From positions 248,001-312,000 of the forward strand of contig JBBCKD010000031.1 in NCBI GenBank assembly GCA_037191015.1: a stretch of DNA of 64,000 nucleotides, read 5' to 3'. Positions 18,151 through 27,814 of this stretch are shown one piece after another; position 1 is the stretch's first letter, and each line of letters starts with the position of its first letter. Both the position numbers and the translations under genes were made by a program. This DNA comes from Ravibacter sp037191015 (lineage in GTDB: Bacteria > Bacteroidota > Bacteroidia > Cytophagales > Spirosomataceae). Below the pieces are notes generated by a model, which saw only the letters and a list, made by a program, of their open reading frames with translations, had not been told where the DNA came from and ran no database searches.

Positions 18151-19677
18151 ATGAATGAGCGCTTTAATATCATCGATATTTTCGACCGGGCAACGACCTC
18201 CTACCCTGGCAAAGTCGCGTTGATTGAAGGGAATAAGCAGCTTACTTTCACACAATTCCAACGGCAGGTCGATGCCTATGCTGCCAGGCTACAGGAAAAG
18301 GGGCTTGGAAAGGGAGACCGGATCCTTGTCTTTGTTCCTATGAGCATTGACCTCTACCGCGTAGTGCTGGCCATTTTCAGAATCGGGGCCACCGCTGTGT
18401 TCCTGGATGAATGGGTGAACAGGTCCCGGCTCGAAGCCTGTTGTAAGATGGCCGACTGCAAGGGATTGGTGAGTAGCCTGAAGCTAAGAATACCGGCGTT
18501 GCTGTCCCCGGAGCTGAGAAAAATCCCGGTATGGGTAGGGCTTTCCTACAGCCCGAAGGCGGGAAAACCTGCTTCCGTATCTACCAACGCCGGGGACACC
18601 GCGCTGATTACTTTTACGACCGGCAGCACGGGTATTCCTAAAGCGGCTATCCGGACGCACGGTTTGTTGAACGAGCAATTCCGGGCGCTGATCCCGCTGC
18701 TTAGCCCCGGGCCATCCGATGTCTGCCTGACCATTCTGCCGATTGTCCTGCTCATCAACCTGGGAGCAGGCACAACTTCCGTAATTGCAAAATACAACAG
18801 CCGGAAACCGGATGCGATGAAGCCCGGCACATTCACCGACCTGATCAGGAAACACGGGATCAATACCCTCATCGCCTCCCCTTTCTTTGTCAGGCAACTG
18901 GCACAATACCTGGTTAAAACATCTCAAAACCCCAACCTGGTCTCCAAAATATTCACAGGCGGGGCACCCGTTTTCCCGTCGGAAGCAAGCCTGTTCAGGG
19001 AGGCATTTCCCAAAGCCGGTATCCGGATCGTGTACGGTTCGACCGAAGCGGAGCCCATCGGCTCCATTACAGCGGAAGACCTTATCAGGAATGGAAAAAA
19101 TGGGACTATCAAAGGCCTGAGCGTAGGAAAACCGGAAAAGACTGTACAGGTCAGGATTATTCCGATCGTAGAAAAAGAAATAACAGTCTCCGGCGAAACG
19201 GAGCTCGGGCAATTGGCGCTTGAGCCGGGAGAAATCGGGGAGATCATTGTTTCAGGTAAGCACGTTTTGAACGACTACTTCCGTAACCCCGAAGCCCGTC
19301 GTCGAAACAAGATCATTGCAGGCGGCAAATGCTGGCACCGGACCGGCGACAGCGGCTATTTCGACCAGGACGGCGCCTTATTCCTGACCGGCCGATGCGA
19401 TTCGCTGATCAGAACCGGGGAACAGGCGCTTTCAACCTTTATGTTCGAAAACTGTCTTCAAGCCATCAACGGTGTCGACATAGGTACGGTACTCATGCTA
19501 AACGGCAAGGTGACCGCCATTATTGAGTCAGAAAAATCGGTCGACAGGGAAAAAATCATGAGTGCCGTACGTGCAATTTCCGGGGAGATCCGGGAAGTAA
19601 AATTCCTACGTAAAATCCCGAGAGACCCGAGACACAATACGAAAATTGACTACCAAAAGCTCAGGGAGACGTACTAA
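18151..19677 (+). CDS. AMP-forming ligase, OleC-like
   Basis: This 508-residue ANL-superfamily enzyme has the AMP-binding loop TFTTGSTGIPKAA (154-166), the adenine motif VYGSTEAEPIGS (294-305), a hinge around FLTGRCDSLIRTGEQ and a C-terminal catalytic lysine in RHNTKIDYQKL (Lys498). The STEAEPI and RHNxKI signatures are typical of the OleC branch, often annotated as fatty-acid-CoA ligase or peptide synthase. OleC makes beta-lactones from beta-hydroxy acids in olefin synthesis. The other Ole genes (thiolase OleA, hydrolase OleB, reductase OleD) are absent here, so the substrate is open. It is the last gene of the operon. Its stop overlaps the convergent sulfatase gene, leaving no room for a terminator. 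Confidence 0.8.
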   Translation: MNERFNIIDIFDRATTSYPGKVALIEGNKQLTFTQFQRQVDAYAARLQEKGLGKGDRILVFVPMSIDLYRVVLAIFRIGATAVFLDEWVNRSRLEACCKMADCKGLVSSLKLRIPALLSPELRKIPVWVGLSYSPKAGKPASVSTNAGDTALITFTTGSTGIPKAAIRTHGLLNEQFRALIPLLSPGPSDVCLTILPIVLLINLGAGTTSVIAKYNSRKPDAMKPGTFTDLIRKHGINTLIASPFFVRQLAQYLVKTSQNPNLVSKIFTGGAPVFPSEASLFREAFPKAGIRIVYGSTEAEPIGSITAEDLIRNGKNGTIKGLSVGKPEKTVQVRIIPIVEKEITVSGETELGQLALEPGEIGEIIVSGKHVLNDYFRNPEARRRNKIIAGGKCWHRTGDSGYFDQDGALFLTGRCDSLIRTGEQALSTFMFENCLQAINGVDIGTVLMLNGKVTAIIESEKSVDREKIMSAVRAISGEIREVKFLRKIPRDPRHNTKIDYQKLRETY

Positions 19678-21254
19678 TCCCCGGAAGCTCTCTTTTGAGT
19701 GTTGCTGCGTCCGCTCCCTATGAGCTCAGTCAGCTCATTTTTTAACTCATCCGCCAGTTTTGTATGCTCCGCCATTACGTTATTGGCTTCGAGCGAATCG
19801 GTCGTGAGATGATAAAGCTGCCCGGAAGCCATACCGGGAGCGGGGTCTATCCTGGCCGGAGGCGTGAACCCGCCGGACCCGAGCCCGTCGATAAACTTCC
19901 ATCCGTCTTTCTGATAGGCAAACATACCGTTTGAAGAATGATGGATCATGGCATTACGGGAAGGTTTCTGTTGAGTTCCTGCAAGCAATCCCCAAAAGCT
20001 GAAGCTGTCTTCCCCATTGTCCTTCCCGATTTCCTGGCCTGTAAGCTCCGCAAGCGTGGCGTAAATATCCGTAAGGCTGACCAGGTCGCTATTCACCCTG
20101 CGTTTCCTGATTTTGTCCGGCCAGGAGATAAGGAGCGGAACCCTGTGCCCTCCCTCCCATACGTCGCCTTTCTGTCCCCGCCGGCCGAAGTTCGAATGAT
20201 GACGGGATAATGCAATCTCTTCTTCGGGCCAGTATGCGCCGTTGTCGCTTGTGAATATAACAAGCGTGTTTTCGTCTATCGACAGCTTTTTCAGCAGCGC
20301 ATCTATCCGGCCGACCACATTGTCGATATTGAGGACAAAATCGCCGTAGGTACCCAGGTCGGATTTACCCCTGAATTCCCCGGAAGGCATCCATGGCGTA
20401 TGGGGACCGGTCAGGGGCAGGTACATAAAAAACGGTTTCTGCGGGGCGGAATCATGACATTTTGTAATGAAACCCAGCCCTTCATTCACGATTTCGTCCA
20501 GGCACTTTTCTATCCTGAACGACCGTGAGATCTCTCCCCGCCGCCACCAGACACCTTTATCCCAATAGACATCTTCATCCTTTGTATGCTTTTTATCCCA
20601 GGAGTACCGGGTTTCAGGCATGCTGTTCCGGTATAATGCCGACGTAAGTACCATTTCATTATCAACGACCTCGTGGTTCCGCAGGAAAAGATAAGGAGGC
20701 ATGTCGAGCGATGCGGGGTGTATAAAAGAATAGTCGAACCCGTGATCGTTCGGGCCGTTCGTAACCTTCCCGCTGTAATCTATATTCGAATAGCCGGTCT
20801 CCTGGTCAAAGACTACCTTATTGTCAGAGTTTTTTGTTTTCCAGGTCAGCCCCAGGTGCCATTTCCCAATACAACCTGTCGTATAGCCGGCTCTCCTGAG
20901 AATGCCGGCTATCGATTCTCTTCCCGGCTCTATTTCGGGCGTCCCGAATCCGCTGGCCCCTTTTCCGCCTGACGGGGCGCGGAAAGCATACCTGCCCGTA
21001 AGCAGTCCATAACGCGAAGGCGTACAGACCGAGGCGCTTGCATGGGCATTTGAAAACACAACGCTACGCCCGGCAAGCCTGTCGATATTGGGCGTTTTTA
21101 CTTTGCTCCCGGGGTTCAGGCCGGATATATCGCCATAGCCCATATCATCAGCCAGGATAATGATAATATTGGGCTTTGACGGTGCCTTTTGCCCGCATGA
21201 AAAGACAGCACAGAGAAGATAAAGGCAAAAGCTCAGGAGAAGGATCGGTTTCAT
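19674..21254 (-). CDS. Arylsulfatase-type sulfatase, locus 2
   Basis: This 526-residue exported enzyme has a signal sequence with a possible lipid cysteine at residue 20. The metal-binding start is NIIIILADDMGYGD (29-42). The sulfatase signature is SVCTPSRYGLLTGR (75-88), in which Cys77 would be converted to formylglycine. A later metal-site stretch is LVIFTSDNGAYWP. It removes sulfate esters from glycans or small aryl sulfates in the periplasm or at the surface. It is the most downstream gene of locus 2 and overlaps the convergent operon's last stop by four bases. Locus 2 therefore probably targets a sulfated compound. Confidence 0.93.
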   Translation of the reverse strand: MKPILLLSFCLYLLCAVFSCGQKAPSKPNIIIILADDMGYGDISGLNPGSKVKTPNIDRLAGRSVVFSNAHASASVCTPSRYGLLTGRYAFRAPSGGKGASGFGTPEIEPGRESIAGILRRAGYTTGCIGKWHLGLTWKTKNSDNKVVFDQETGYSNIDYSGKVTNGPNDHGFDYSFIHPASLDMPPYLFLRNHEVVDNEMVLTSALYRNSMPETRYSWDKKHTKDEDVYWDKGVWWRRGEISRSFRIEKCLDEIVNEGLGFITKCHDSAPQKPFFMYLPLTGPHTPWMPSGEFRGKSDLGTYGDFVLNIDNVVGRIDALLKKLSIDENTLVIFTSDNGAYWPEEEIALSRHHSNFGRRGQKGDVWEGGHRVPLLISWPDKIRKRRVNSDLVSLTDIYATLAELTGQEIGKDNGEDSFSFWGLLAGTQQKPSRNAMIHHSSNGMFAYQKDGWKFIDGLGSGGFTPPARIDPAPGMASGQLYHLTTDSLEANNVMAEHTKLADELKNELTELIGSGRSNTQKRASGD

Positions 21255-21331
21255 AAGGGTAGAAATTGACGAGGCAATTTAAAAAACAACTCCTTATCTC
21301 CAATAATCTATGTTCCGGAAGCATCCGCAGC

Positions 21332-22447
21332 TCAGGGCTTCTTCAGGATGGAATCAATAAAACGATATGCTTCCTGCCGGGTTTCGTAAGGGAAATCATG
21401 GACGTCATCGGGATATTGTACCCGGAGTTTATCTTCCGCTTTCAGCATCCGGTAAAGCGGCATGACATTTGCGATACCCTTTTCTACTCCGTGATAATCG
21501 AAATTGGCATCTCTGAGGGGAGAGCAGGAAAAGAACGCCCGGGGAGCAATGGCGACCATCACTTCGTCAAAATCGAAAGGAAAGCGTTCGGGCTTCAGTT
21601 TGTATTTTTCGCGGAGCAGGGGCATATAGAGCTCCTGCGACCAGGGACCCAAGCGGGCACCGTACCGATGTATGGCTTTTTCCCCGACATCATAGTAATC
21701 CATCAACGTCCAGCCACAGCTCGAAACCACCACTTGCAGCCGGTCATCAAACGCACCGGTGAACATGGCATTGTGCCCGCCAAGCGAATGCCCGATGATG
21801 CCTATCCTGCCCGGATCTACGGTATCCAGCGTTTGCAGCAGATCGATGCAGCGCATTTGGTTAAAAATGGCTTTCATGCTACCCGATGCATAGCGATCGG
21901 CAGCGAAGTCATGGCCTTTCGCATCCCCGAAGCCCGGGTAGTCGGGAGCGATGACCACGTACCCCCGTTCGGCCAGTTCTTTTCCATAGCCCAGGTTTTT
22001 CCGGATCCAGGGTTCTTTTCTTGACCCTTGCCCGTCTACGGCCATTTTGCCCAGCACATCCGTCCCATGCAGCGCAACCATAGCAGGGAACCTGGTTTCT
22101 CCAGGCTTTTTGCGGGGGAAATAGAGGTAAGCAGCAATCTTTTCGCCGGGGGCGACCGTAAAGGTGATGGTATACCGGGTATACGCATTTTCATTTACGG
22201 TGTCACGGTAACTTACCTGGAACGGAGGGTTCCCTTTCAGCGCGGGAAGCTTTCCCATCGCGCTCTGCATGCTGTCCAGGATCTGCTGTCGCCTGACCTC
22301 CAGCTGTGACCTGCTGGTAATGGCGGCCTTCCGGCCGCGGTCGGAATAGGTCAGCAGATCATCGTTTTTGTTCTGGGCGGAAGCCGGTCCTTTCAGAAGC
22401 AGGACAAGGCCCAGGGCACAGACGATTGTAAATATTTGTTTATTCAT
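21332..22447 (-). CDS. Secreted alpha/beta hydrolase, acetyl-xylan-esterase or dienelactone-hydrolase type, locus 2
   Basis: I chose the ATG at 22447 (MNKQIFTIV), which begins directly with a signal peptide, giving 371 residues. The nucleophile elbow is GHSLGG with Ser221, and the probable catalytic His is His350 in DDVHDFPY. A TGRGDARY-type region (ALHGTDVLGKM, then IAPDYPGFGDAKGHDF) forms the core fold. Enzymes of this family in SusC/SusD loci usually remove acetyl or other ester groups from glycans. The gene lies 48 bp after the SusD gene and 77 bp before the sulfatase gene. The two enzymes would strip decorations before or during import. Confidence 0.8.
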   Translation of the reverse strand: MNKQIFTIVCALGLVLLLKGPASAQNKNDDLLTYSDRGRKAAITSRSQLEVRRQQILDSMQSAMGKLPALKGNPPFQVSYRDTVNENAYTRYTITFTVAPGEKIAAYLYFPRKKPGETRFPAMVALHGTDVLGKMAVDGQGSRKEPWIRKNLGYGKELAERGYVVIAPDYPGFGDAKGHDFAADRYASGSMKAIFNQMRCIDLLQTLDTVDPGRIGIIGHSLGGHNAMFTGAFDDRLQVVVSSCGWTLMDYYDVGEKAIHRYGARLGPWSQELYMPLLREKYKLKPERFPFDFDEVMVAIAPRAFFSCSPLRDANFDYHGVEKGIANVMPLYRMLKAEDKLRVQYPDDVHDFPYETRQEAYRFIDSILKKP

Positions 22448-22495
22448 ACCGGTTCGGGTTGTTTTGCCGGCGCCCTGCAAAGAGCCCGGCCGGCA

Positions 22496-24151
22496 TTATT
22501 TAGCATACCCGGAATTTTGCTCAAGCTTGCTGTTTTTGTCCAGCACTGCCTGCGGAACGGGCAGCAGGTAATTCCTTGCAGGATAAAAAATGCGCTCGCC
22601 GTTAGGAGCCGGAATGACTTCGTAGCGTTTCACACCATTCACCTTCTCTATTTTCATGGCATGGAACTGCGTGTTGAGCTTCACTTCAGCTTGTTTGGTA
22701 CGGAGCAGGTCATACCATCTTCTTTCTTCAAACGCCAGCTCGACACGCCTTTCCTGGTCAATGGCCTGCCGCATTTGCGCCTGGGTCAGGCCCTCTTTCA
22801 ACGCAGGGAGCTCAGAACGCGCCCTTACCTTGTTTATGGCCGCGTACACGGATTCGTCCGGCCCGACAGCCTCATTTTGAGCCTCCGCATAGCTGAGCAA
22901 TACCTCGGCGTACCTGAACAGGATGTAATGTGCGCTGCTCAGGCGTAAGTTGCCGCTTACGAACTCGTACTTGGGATTCAGGCCTTTTCTCAGGTAATAT
23001 CCGGTGTTGGTCGCCTCGTTGGCGCTGGAAAGATCAAGCGTATTCGGAGATCCGGAGCCTATCCACATCTCCATTTCGTATCCCAGCCACATGCAGCCGT
23101 CATAGATGACGGACTGGTAAAAGCGTTTCTCCCTGTTTTCGTAAGGTTTTTGCGGATCATAGCCCGAAGCCGGGTCTGTAATCGGCAGCCCGTTGGCCAT
23201 AAAGTAGCTGTCTACCAGCTCCTGGGTGGGTATGGGAGCGCTCCATGCTCTTTGTGTTCCGCCTACGAACCAGGCGCCGTGCAGGCCTTCGCGGCTTGCA
23301 CCCAGGTTGGTGCCTCCCAGGTAGGCTTTGTCAAAGATTACCTCGACGTTGTTGTTGTTTTCTTCGTAAAACAGCGTTTCGAGGTTAGAGAACAGATCAT
23401 AGGCATTCAGATCCATCACCTGCTTATTGGTGGCTGCGGCAGCTGCCCACCGGGATTTGTCATTGGACAGGTTCCTGAGCGGGCTGGCGTGGTACAGCTG
23501 GCACCAGCCTTTAAGCGTCAGCGCAGCTCCCTTGCTGACCCGGCCGGTTTCCGGCTTCAACTCCAGGTCGTTGGCGATAGCGGTACATTCACTGACAATA
23601 AACTCGTAAGTTTCGTCGGCGGTAGTCCGGCCCCTGAAGATCTCATCGCCCTGGGTCTGGCGGTTGAGCGACTCTGTAATAAGAGGTACCCCGCCGTACT
23701 TCATCCAAAGGATATGATAGAAATAAGCCCTCAGGAACCGCGCTTCCGCGAGGCGCTGCTTTTTCCAGTTTTCAGGAAGCGAGGAAGCCTCCACCTTTTC
23801 GATGAAAAGGTTACATTTCCTGATTTTGGTATAGTTGGGGGTCCAGTCATCCCGGATGCTGCTCGGGTCGTAATTGGACTTGGCGTAGGTGGTAAAGCTG
23901 TAGCCGGATGACGATCCCCTCATGGCATTGTCGGAGAAGTTTTCGTCAGGGTCATTGGTATTGAAATATCCTTCCAGGCTGTTGTAGATATCGTTAAGGA
24001 ACATATCCGCGTTGGGAGTGGCAGACCATGCGGTGGCGTCCGCCACCTGATCGGCAGGGATCACTTCCAGAAAGTTCTGACAGGCGCTGAAGCCGGCGAT
24101 CACAGCCAATGCCAGGACTTTCTTGCTTATAGAATTGAATATTTTTTTCAT
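22496..24151 (-). CDS. SusD/RagB-family glycan-binding lipoprotein, locus 2
   Basis: This 551-residue lipoprotein has its lipid cysteine at residue 24 (GFSAC). SusD-like features include RLAEARFLRAYFYHILWMKY, FRYAEVLLSYAEAQNEA and QERRVELAFEERRWYDLLRT. The C-terminus is the usual YLLPVPQAVLDKNSKLEQNS stretch. It works as the surface lid for the SusC at 24185, which lies 33 bp upstream in the same unit. A hydrolase and a sulfatase gene follow. Confidence 0.95.
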   Translation of the reverse strand: MKKIFNSISKKVLALAVIAGFSACQNFLEVIPADQVADATAWSATPNADMFLNDIYNSLEGYFNTNDPDENFSDNAMRGSSSGYSFTTYAKSNYDPSSIRDDWTPNYTKIRKCNLFIEKVEASSLPENWKKQRLAEARFLRAYFYHILWMKYGGVPLITESLNRQTQGDEIFRGRTTADETYEFIVSECTAIANDLELKPETGRVSKGAALTLKGWCQLYHASPLRNLSNDKSRWAAAAATNKQVMDLNAYDLFSNLETLFYEENNNNVEVIFDKAYLGGTNLGASREGLHGAWFVGGTQRAWSAPIPTQELVDSYFMANGLPITDPASGYDPQKPYENREKRFYQSVIYDGCMWLGYEMEMWIGSGSPNTLDLSSANEATNTGYYLRKGLNPKYEFVSGNLRLSSAHYILFRYAEVLLSYAEAQNEAVGPDESVYAAINKVRARSELPALKEGLTQAQMRQAIDQERRVELAFEERRWYDLLRTKQAEVKLNTQFHAMKIEKVNGVKRYEVIPAPNGERIFYPARNYLLPVPQAVLDKNSKLEQNSGYAK

Positions 24152-24184
24152 ATTTCTATCAATCTGAATTGGTAGAGTTATCTG

Positions 24185-27100
24185 TCAAAACATGATGTTG
24201 GTTCCGATGGAAATTACTTTTTGCTGCGGATAATTCAACCCGGAAGTCACGACGGTTTCGGGATCGTAGTTGACCATCGGCGTCCAGGTGAACACATTCT
24301 GTCCTGATACAAATATCCGGGCGCTCCGGAACCTGATCCTCTCAAGTACTGCCGACGGGATGCTGTAAGAGAGCATGACGCTTTTCAGGCGCAGGTAGCT
24401 TGAGTTGCGCATCCAGTGCGAAGAGGCTTGGGTATTGTTGTTGGTCGGCGCGCTGGTGATGCGCGGGTTCAGCGCATTGGGGTTGTCCGGCGTCCAGTAG
24501 TCAAGGTTTTGCCTGACCGGGAGGGTACCTCCGGCAAATGCCCATACTGCGTAGTTGTTCAGGTAGATGTTCGACCGGGCTGCTCCCTGGAACAGCAGGT
24601 CCAGCGCAAAGCTTTTGTAAGTAGCTCCCGGGTTAATCCCGTAGACAATCTGCGGGATCAGGGGTTTTCCTGTAACGACAATATCGTTCACGTCGATCTT
24701 CTCGTCGCCGTTGGTATCCTGGTACCGGATGTCGCCGGGCCTTACCTTGCCCCATGGCTGGGTAGCGATGCCGGGCTTCAGGTTGCCCTGGTCGTCAAAG
24801 TCGTCCACCTGGAAGTAGCCCAGGGATTTATAGCCGAACTGGGTACCCAGCGCGCGTCCCGTCTGCCTCCTGTTCGGGTTGTTGTAGGTAGTGGCCGGTT
24901 CGAAAACCTTCAGCATGGTATTTTTCGCAAAGGTAAAGTTGCCGGAAAGCGTCAGGTGAAGGTCTTCGTTGACCCTGTATTGGGTAGAGGCCATCAGGTC
25001 TATCCCGTGATTTTTCATTTCGGCGGCATTTTCCTGGCTTACTGCAATCCCGTATTCCGAAGGAAGGACGGCCTGCGGAGCGGCGAGCATATTGGCCCTT
25101 TTCTCAAAGAAGTAGTCAATCTCCATGTTGAGAAGACCTTTCCAGAGCGAGAACTCCAGCCCGATGTCTGTCTTGCGCGCTCTTTCCCAGGTTATCTTTG
25201 TGTTGGCTTCGGGACGCTCCTGCAGCCCCTGGACGGCGGCTCCGCCTAATACATAAGCCGGTCCGTAAACGTTGTAGGTGCTCAGGTACTGGAATGGAGA
25301 ACCTGCCAGGGCGCCCACTTCCCCGTAAGAAGCCCTCAGTTTCAGGTTATCCAGCCAGCGGACATTGTTTTTCAGGAAGTTTTCCTCGGACAGGCGCCAG
25401 CCTACGGATACCGCGGGGAAGAAGCCGAAGCGGCTTTCCCTCGGGAAGTAGTAGCTGCCGTCGTAACGCCCGCTCGCTTCCAGAAGATACCTGGAGTCGT
25501 AGTCGTATTGCAGACGGTAAACAAAGCCGATCTGGCGGGCCCGGGTAGAGTAGCCGGAGTTGTTGATATCGGCCTGGCTTGAGCTGCCCATATTGAGCTC
25601 GTCGATGCTCAGGTTGTAGTTCCTGCGCACGGCGCCCATGTCAATCAGGTCATTGCTTTTGGCCTCGAACAGGGCGAGCGCTACTACGTTGCTCTTGCCG
25701 AAAGTGGCATTGTAATTCAGGCTTCCCTGGAAGGTGAGCTGTGTAGCCCGGCTGTAGCTCTGATTGAGCTCGGCCTTAGGCCTTTCCATTACGTTGACAT
25801 TGTACTGGTTGGTGGTGGTATCCAGCGTCCAGTACTGCACGGGCCGCAGCCAGTTTTTGTTGAATACCCCGGTCGGGTCGAAGGCCACGACGCCCTTGGC
25901 TTTCAGCCCTTTAATGAAGGGAAGCTCCTGCTCGACCGAAAGCTGTGAGAAGATCTGCGTCGTATAGGTCTTTCGGTACCCGTCTGCATGGATCATCCCC
26001 GCGAGCAGCGCACCGGGAAGCCCGTTCTGATAGATCTGCGTCCAGTCCGGCTTGGCGTTCGTAATGGTGATGAAAATACGGTCAGTGGTTTCTGAGGGAT
26101 AATGGTTATTTTGCTCCCGGCCCTTCAGACTCAGGCCGACTTTGGTCGTTTTGGTGACCTGTGCATCGAGAACGAGGTTTAGATTGAAGCGGTTCTGGTA
26201 AGTGGCGGCAAACAGGCCTGCTTCGTATTGATAGCCAAGGCTGCCGTAGTATTTGACGCGGTCCGTACCGCCGTTGATTTCGATGTTGTGGCTGGTCAGC
26301 GTCGTGTTCCTGTTGATCAGGTCCCAGGCATTGTTGTTAGGATAGCGGTCCGGGTCGGAGCCGTCGCGGAACTTCTGCATGACATAGTCCGAATACCTGG
26401 GAGGCAGGCCCTCGTTGGCTGCTGCCGCATTAACCATTTGCGCATATTCGTAAGAACTCGGATATTCTGTCAGACGGGTCGGGTTTTGAAAGCCGACGTA
26501 CCCGTTGTAGGAAAGGGAGGGAGCGCCTGTCTTACCTCTTTTGGTCGTCACAAGGATAACGCCGTTTGCACCGGCTACCCCGTAAGGCGCCACGGCTGCC
26601 GCATCTTTCAGCACCGTAACACTCTCGATGGTATTGGGATCCAGATCCTGGAATGCCCTGGGAATATCATCCACGATCAGGAGCGGGGAGCTGCTTCCGG
26701 TGGTAGAGATCCCGCGGATGTAGATATTGGCGGCATCCTTACCGGGCTCTCCGGAGCCTTGTTTAAAGATCAGTCCCGACATTCTTCCGCCCAGGCCGTT
26801 GCTCAGGTTGGTAATGGGAGTTGAGGCCATTTCCGACCCTTTCATCGTGGAGACGGCTGCGGTGACAGAGGTCTTCTTTTGCGTACCATACCCCACGACC
26901 ACCACTTCCTCCAGCGCTTTCTGATCGACCTGGAGTGATACATCGACGGAGGTCCTGTTCCCAACCGCTACCTCCTGGCTTATATAACCGACAAAGCTAA
27001 ACACCAATACGGCATTTTCATTCTGCACTTCGATTACATACTCTCCTTTTGCGTCGCTCACGCTTCCCTGCTGGGTACCTTTTACGAGTATATTTACCCC

Positions 27101-27643
27101 GGGCAACGCTTCACCATTCTCATCCGTAACTTTTCCCGTTACCGGACGATCCTTTTTTTCCGGTAACGCCTTCTCCGCCGATTGCAGATGATCAGCCGTC
27201 CTTGCAGGCATTAGCGAAGCCGGCGGATATCCCGGTTCCGGAGAAGTAAAAGACAGGGCTGAAGCGCTCCCGGTTTTGGCGGCTTTATCTTTTTTGATCA
27301 TTACGCGCTTCTTATGGATACGATAGGTCAGCGGCTGTCCGTCCAGCACCTGGTCCAGCAATTTCCGGATGTCCTCTCCCCGGTATTCTACTGTCACAGG
27401 CGGTGTATTTTTAATGACCTGGTTATCATAAAAAAAGGTATAGCCGGTTTGCTGTTCAATCTGCTTGAAGACCTGTGACAGCGGTGCATTCTTCACCGAA
27501 AGCGCCAGTTTCTGGGAGAACCCGGTGGCGATAGTCAACAATCCCAGCAGCATCAGGTAGGTGGAGGGCCTGCATATAAGCCGCCGTCCGGGAAAGTAAC
27601 TCTTTTCTATATACGCTCTTTGTCGCGACTGTAGTTGGAGCAT
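24185..27643 (-). CDS. SusC/RagA-family TonB-dependent receptor with STN domain, locus 2
   Basis: This 1152-residue receptor has a signal segment around residues 28-44. The STN domain is at about 46-117 (LSQVFKQIEQQTGYTFFYDN). A linker of about 50 residues and a carboxypeptidase-regulatory-like domain (GKVTDENGEALPGVNILVKG) follow, then the TonB-box region EEVVVVGYG, plug and barrel. The STN domain marks it as a signalling receptor for the FecR/sigma pair at 27815-29801. The basic N-terminal stretch before the hydrophobic segment is long, so the true start could be an internal codon such as the Met at residue 31. Confidence 0.95.
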   Translation of the reverse strand: MLQLQSRQRAYIEKSYFPGRRLICRPSTYLMLLGLLTIATGFSQKLALSVKNAPLSQVFKQIEQQTGYTFFYDNQVIKNTPPVTVEYRGEDIRKLLDQVLDGQPLTYRIHKKRVMIKKDKAAKTGSASALSFTSPEPGYPPASLMPARTADHLQSAEKALPEKKDRPVTGKVTDENGEALPGVNILVKGTQQGSVSDAKGEYVIEVQNENAVLVFSFVGYISQEVAVGNRTSVDVSLQVDQKALEEVVVVGYGTQKKTSVTAAVSTMKGSEMASTPITNLSNGLGGRMSGLIFKQGSGEPGKDAANIYIRGISTTGSSSPLLIVDDIPRAFQDLDPNTIESVTVLKDAAAVAPYGVAGANGVILVTTKRGKTGAPSLSYNGYVGFQNPTRLTEYPSSYEYAQMVNAAAANEGLPPRYSDYVMQKFRDGSDPDRYPNNNAWDLINRNTTLTSHNIEINGGTDRVKYYGSLGYQYEAGLFAATYQNRFNLNLVLDAQVTKTTKVGLSLKGREQNNHYPSETTDRIFITITNAKPDWTQIYQNGLPGALLAGMIHADGYRKTYTTQIFSQLSVEQELPFIKGLKAKGVVAFDPTGVFNKNWLRPVQYWTLDTTTNQYNVNVMERPKAELNQSYSRATQLTFQGSLNYNATFGKSNVVALALFEAKSNDLIDMGAVRRNYNLSIDELNMGSSSQADINNSGYSTRARQIGFVYRLQYDYDSRYLLEASGRYDGSYYFPRESRFGFFPAVSVGWRLSEENFLKNNVRWLDNLKLRASYGEVGALAGSPFQYLSTYNVYGPAYVLGGAAVQGLQERPEANTKITWERARKTDIGLEFSLWKGLLNMEIDYFFEKRANMLAAPQAVLPSEYGIAVSQENAAEMKNHGIDLMASTQYRVNEDLHLTLSGNFTFAKNTMLKVFEPATTYNNPNRRQTGRALGTQFGYKSLGYFQVDDFDDQGNLKPGIATQPWGKVRPGDIRYQDTNGDEKIDVNDIVVTGKPLIPQIVYGINPGATYKSFALDLLFQGAARSNIYLNNYAVWAFAGGTLPVRQNLDYWTPDNPNALNPRITSAPTNNNTQASSHWMRNSSYLRLKSVMLSYSIPSAVLERIRFRSARIFVSGQNVFTWTPMVNYDPETVVTSGLNYPQQKVISIGTNIMF

Positions 27644-27814
27644 CGATTTGTAAGATTTAAAAAGTTCAGATCGTTTTTTAGCAAATAAGATTCCAGCCTA
27701 TCTCCCGAAGAAGATAGCAGCATTGTGACCGAAGTTTCGGGTTTATCGCAATAGTAATCTTTCCAGAGAGAGCTGATTTATTCGTGTCACATAATTTTCC
27801 CGGTTTAGATTTTA

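Noticed and set aside
18484..19212. A 242-codon open frame on the minus strand
   Set aside because: It is antisense to the OleC-like ligase gene, across the AMP-binding motifs. It has no family resemblance.
21266..22024. A 252-codon open frame on the plus strand
   Set aside because: It is antisense to the alpha/beta hydrolase gene, which has a catalytic Ser and His in the right places.
23150..23911. A 253-codon open frame on the plus strand
   Set aside because: It mirrors the SusD gene of locus 2 and has no signal, domain or promoter.
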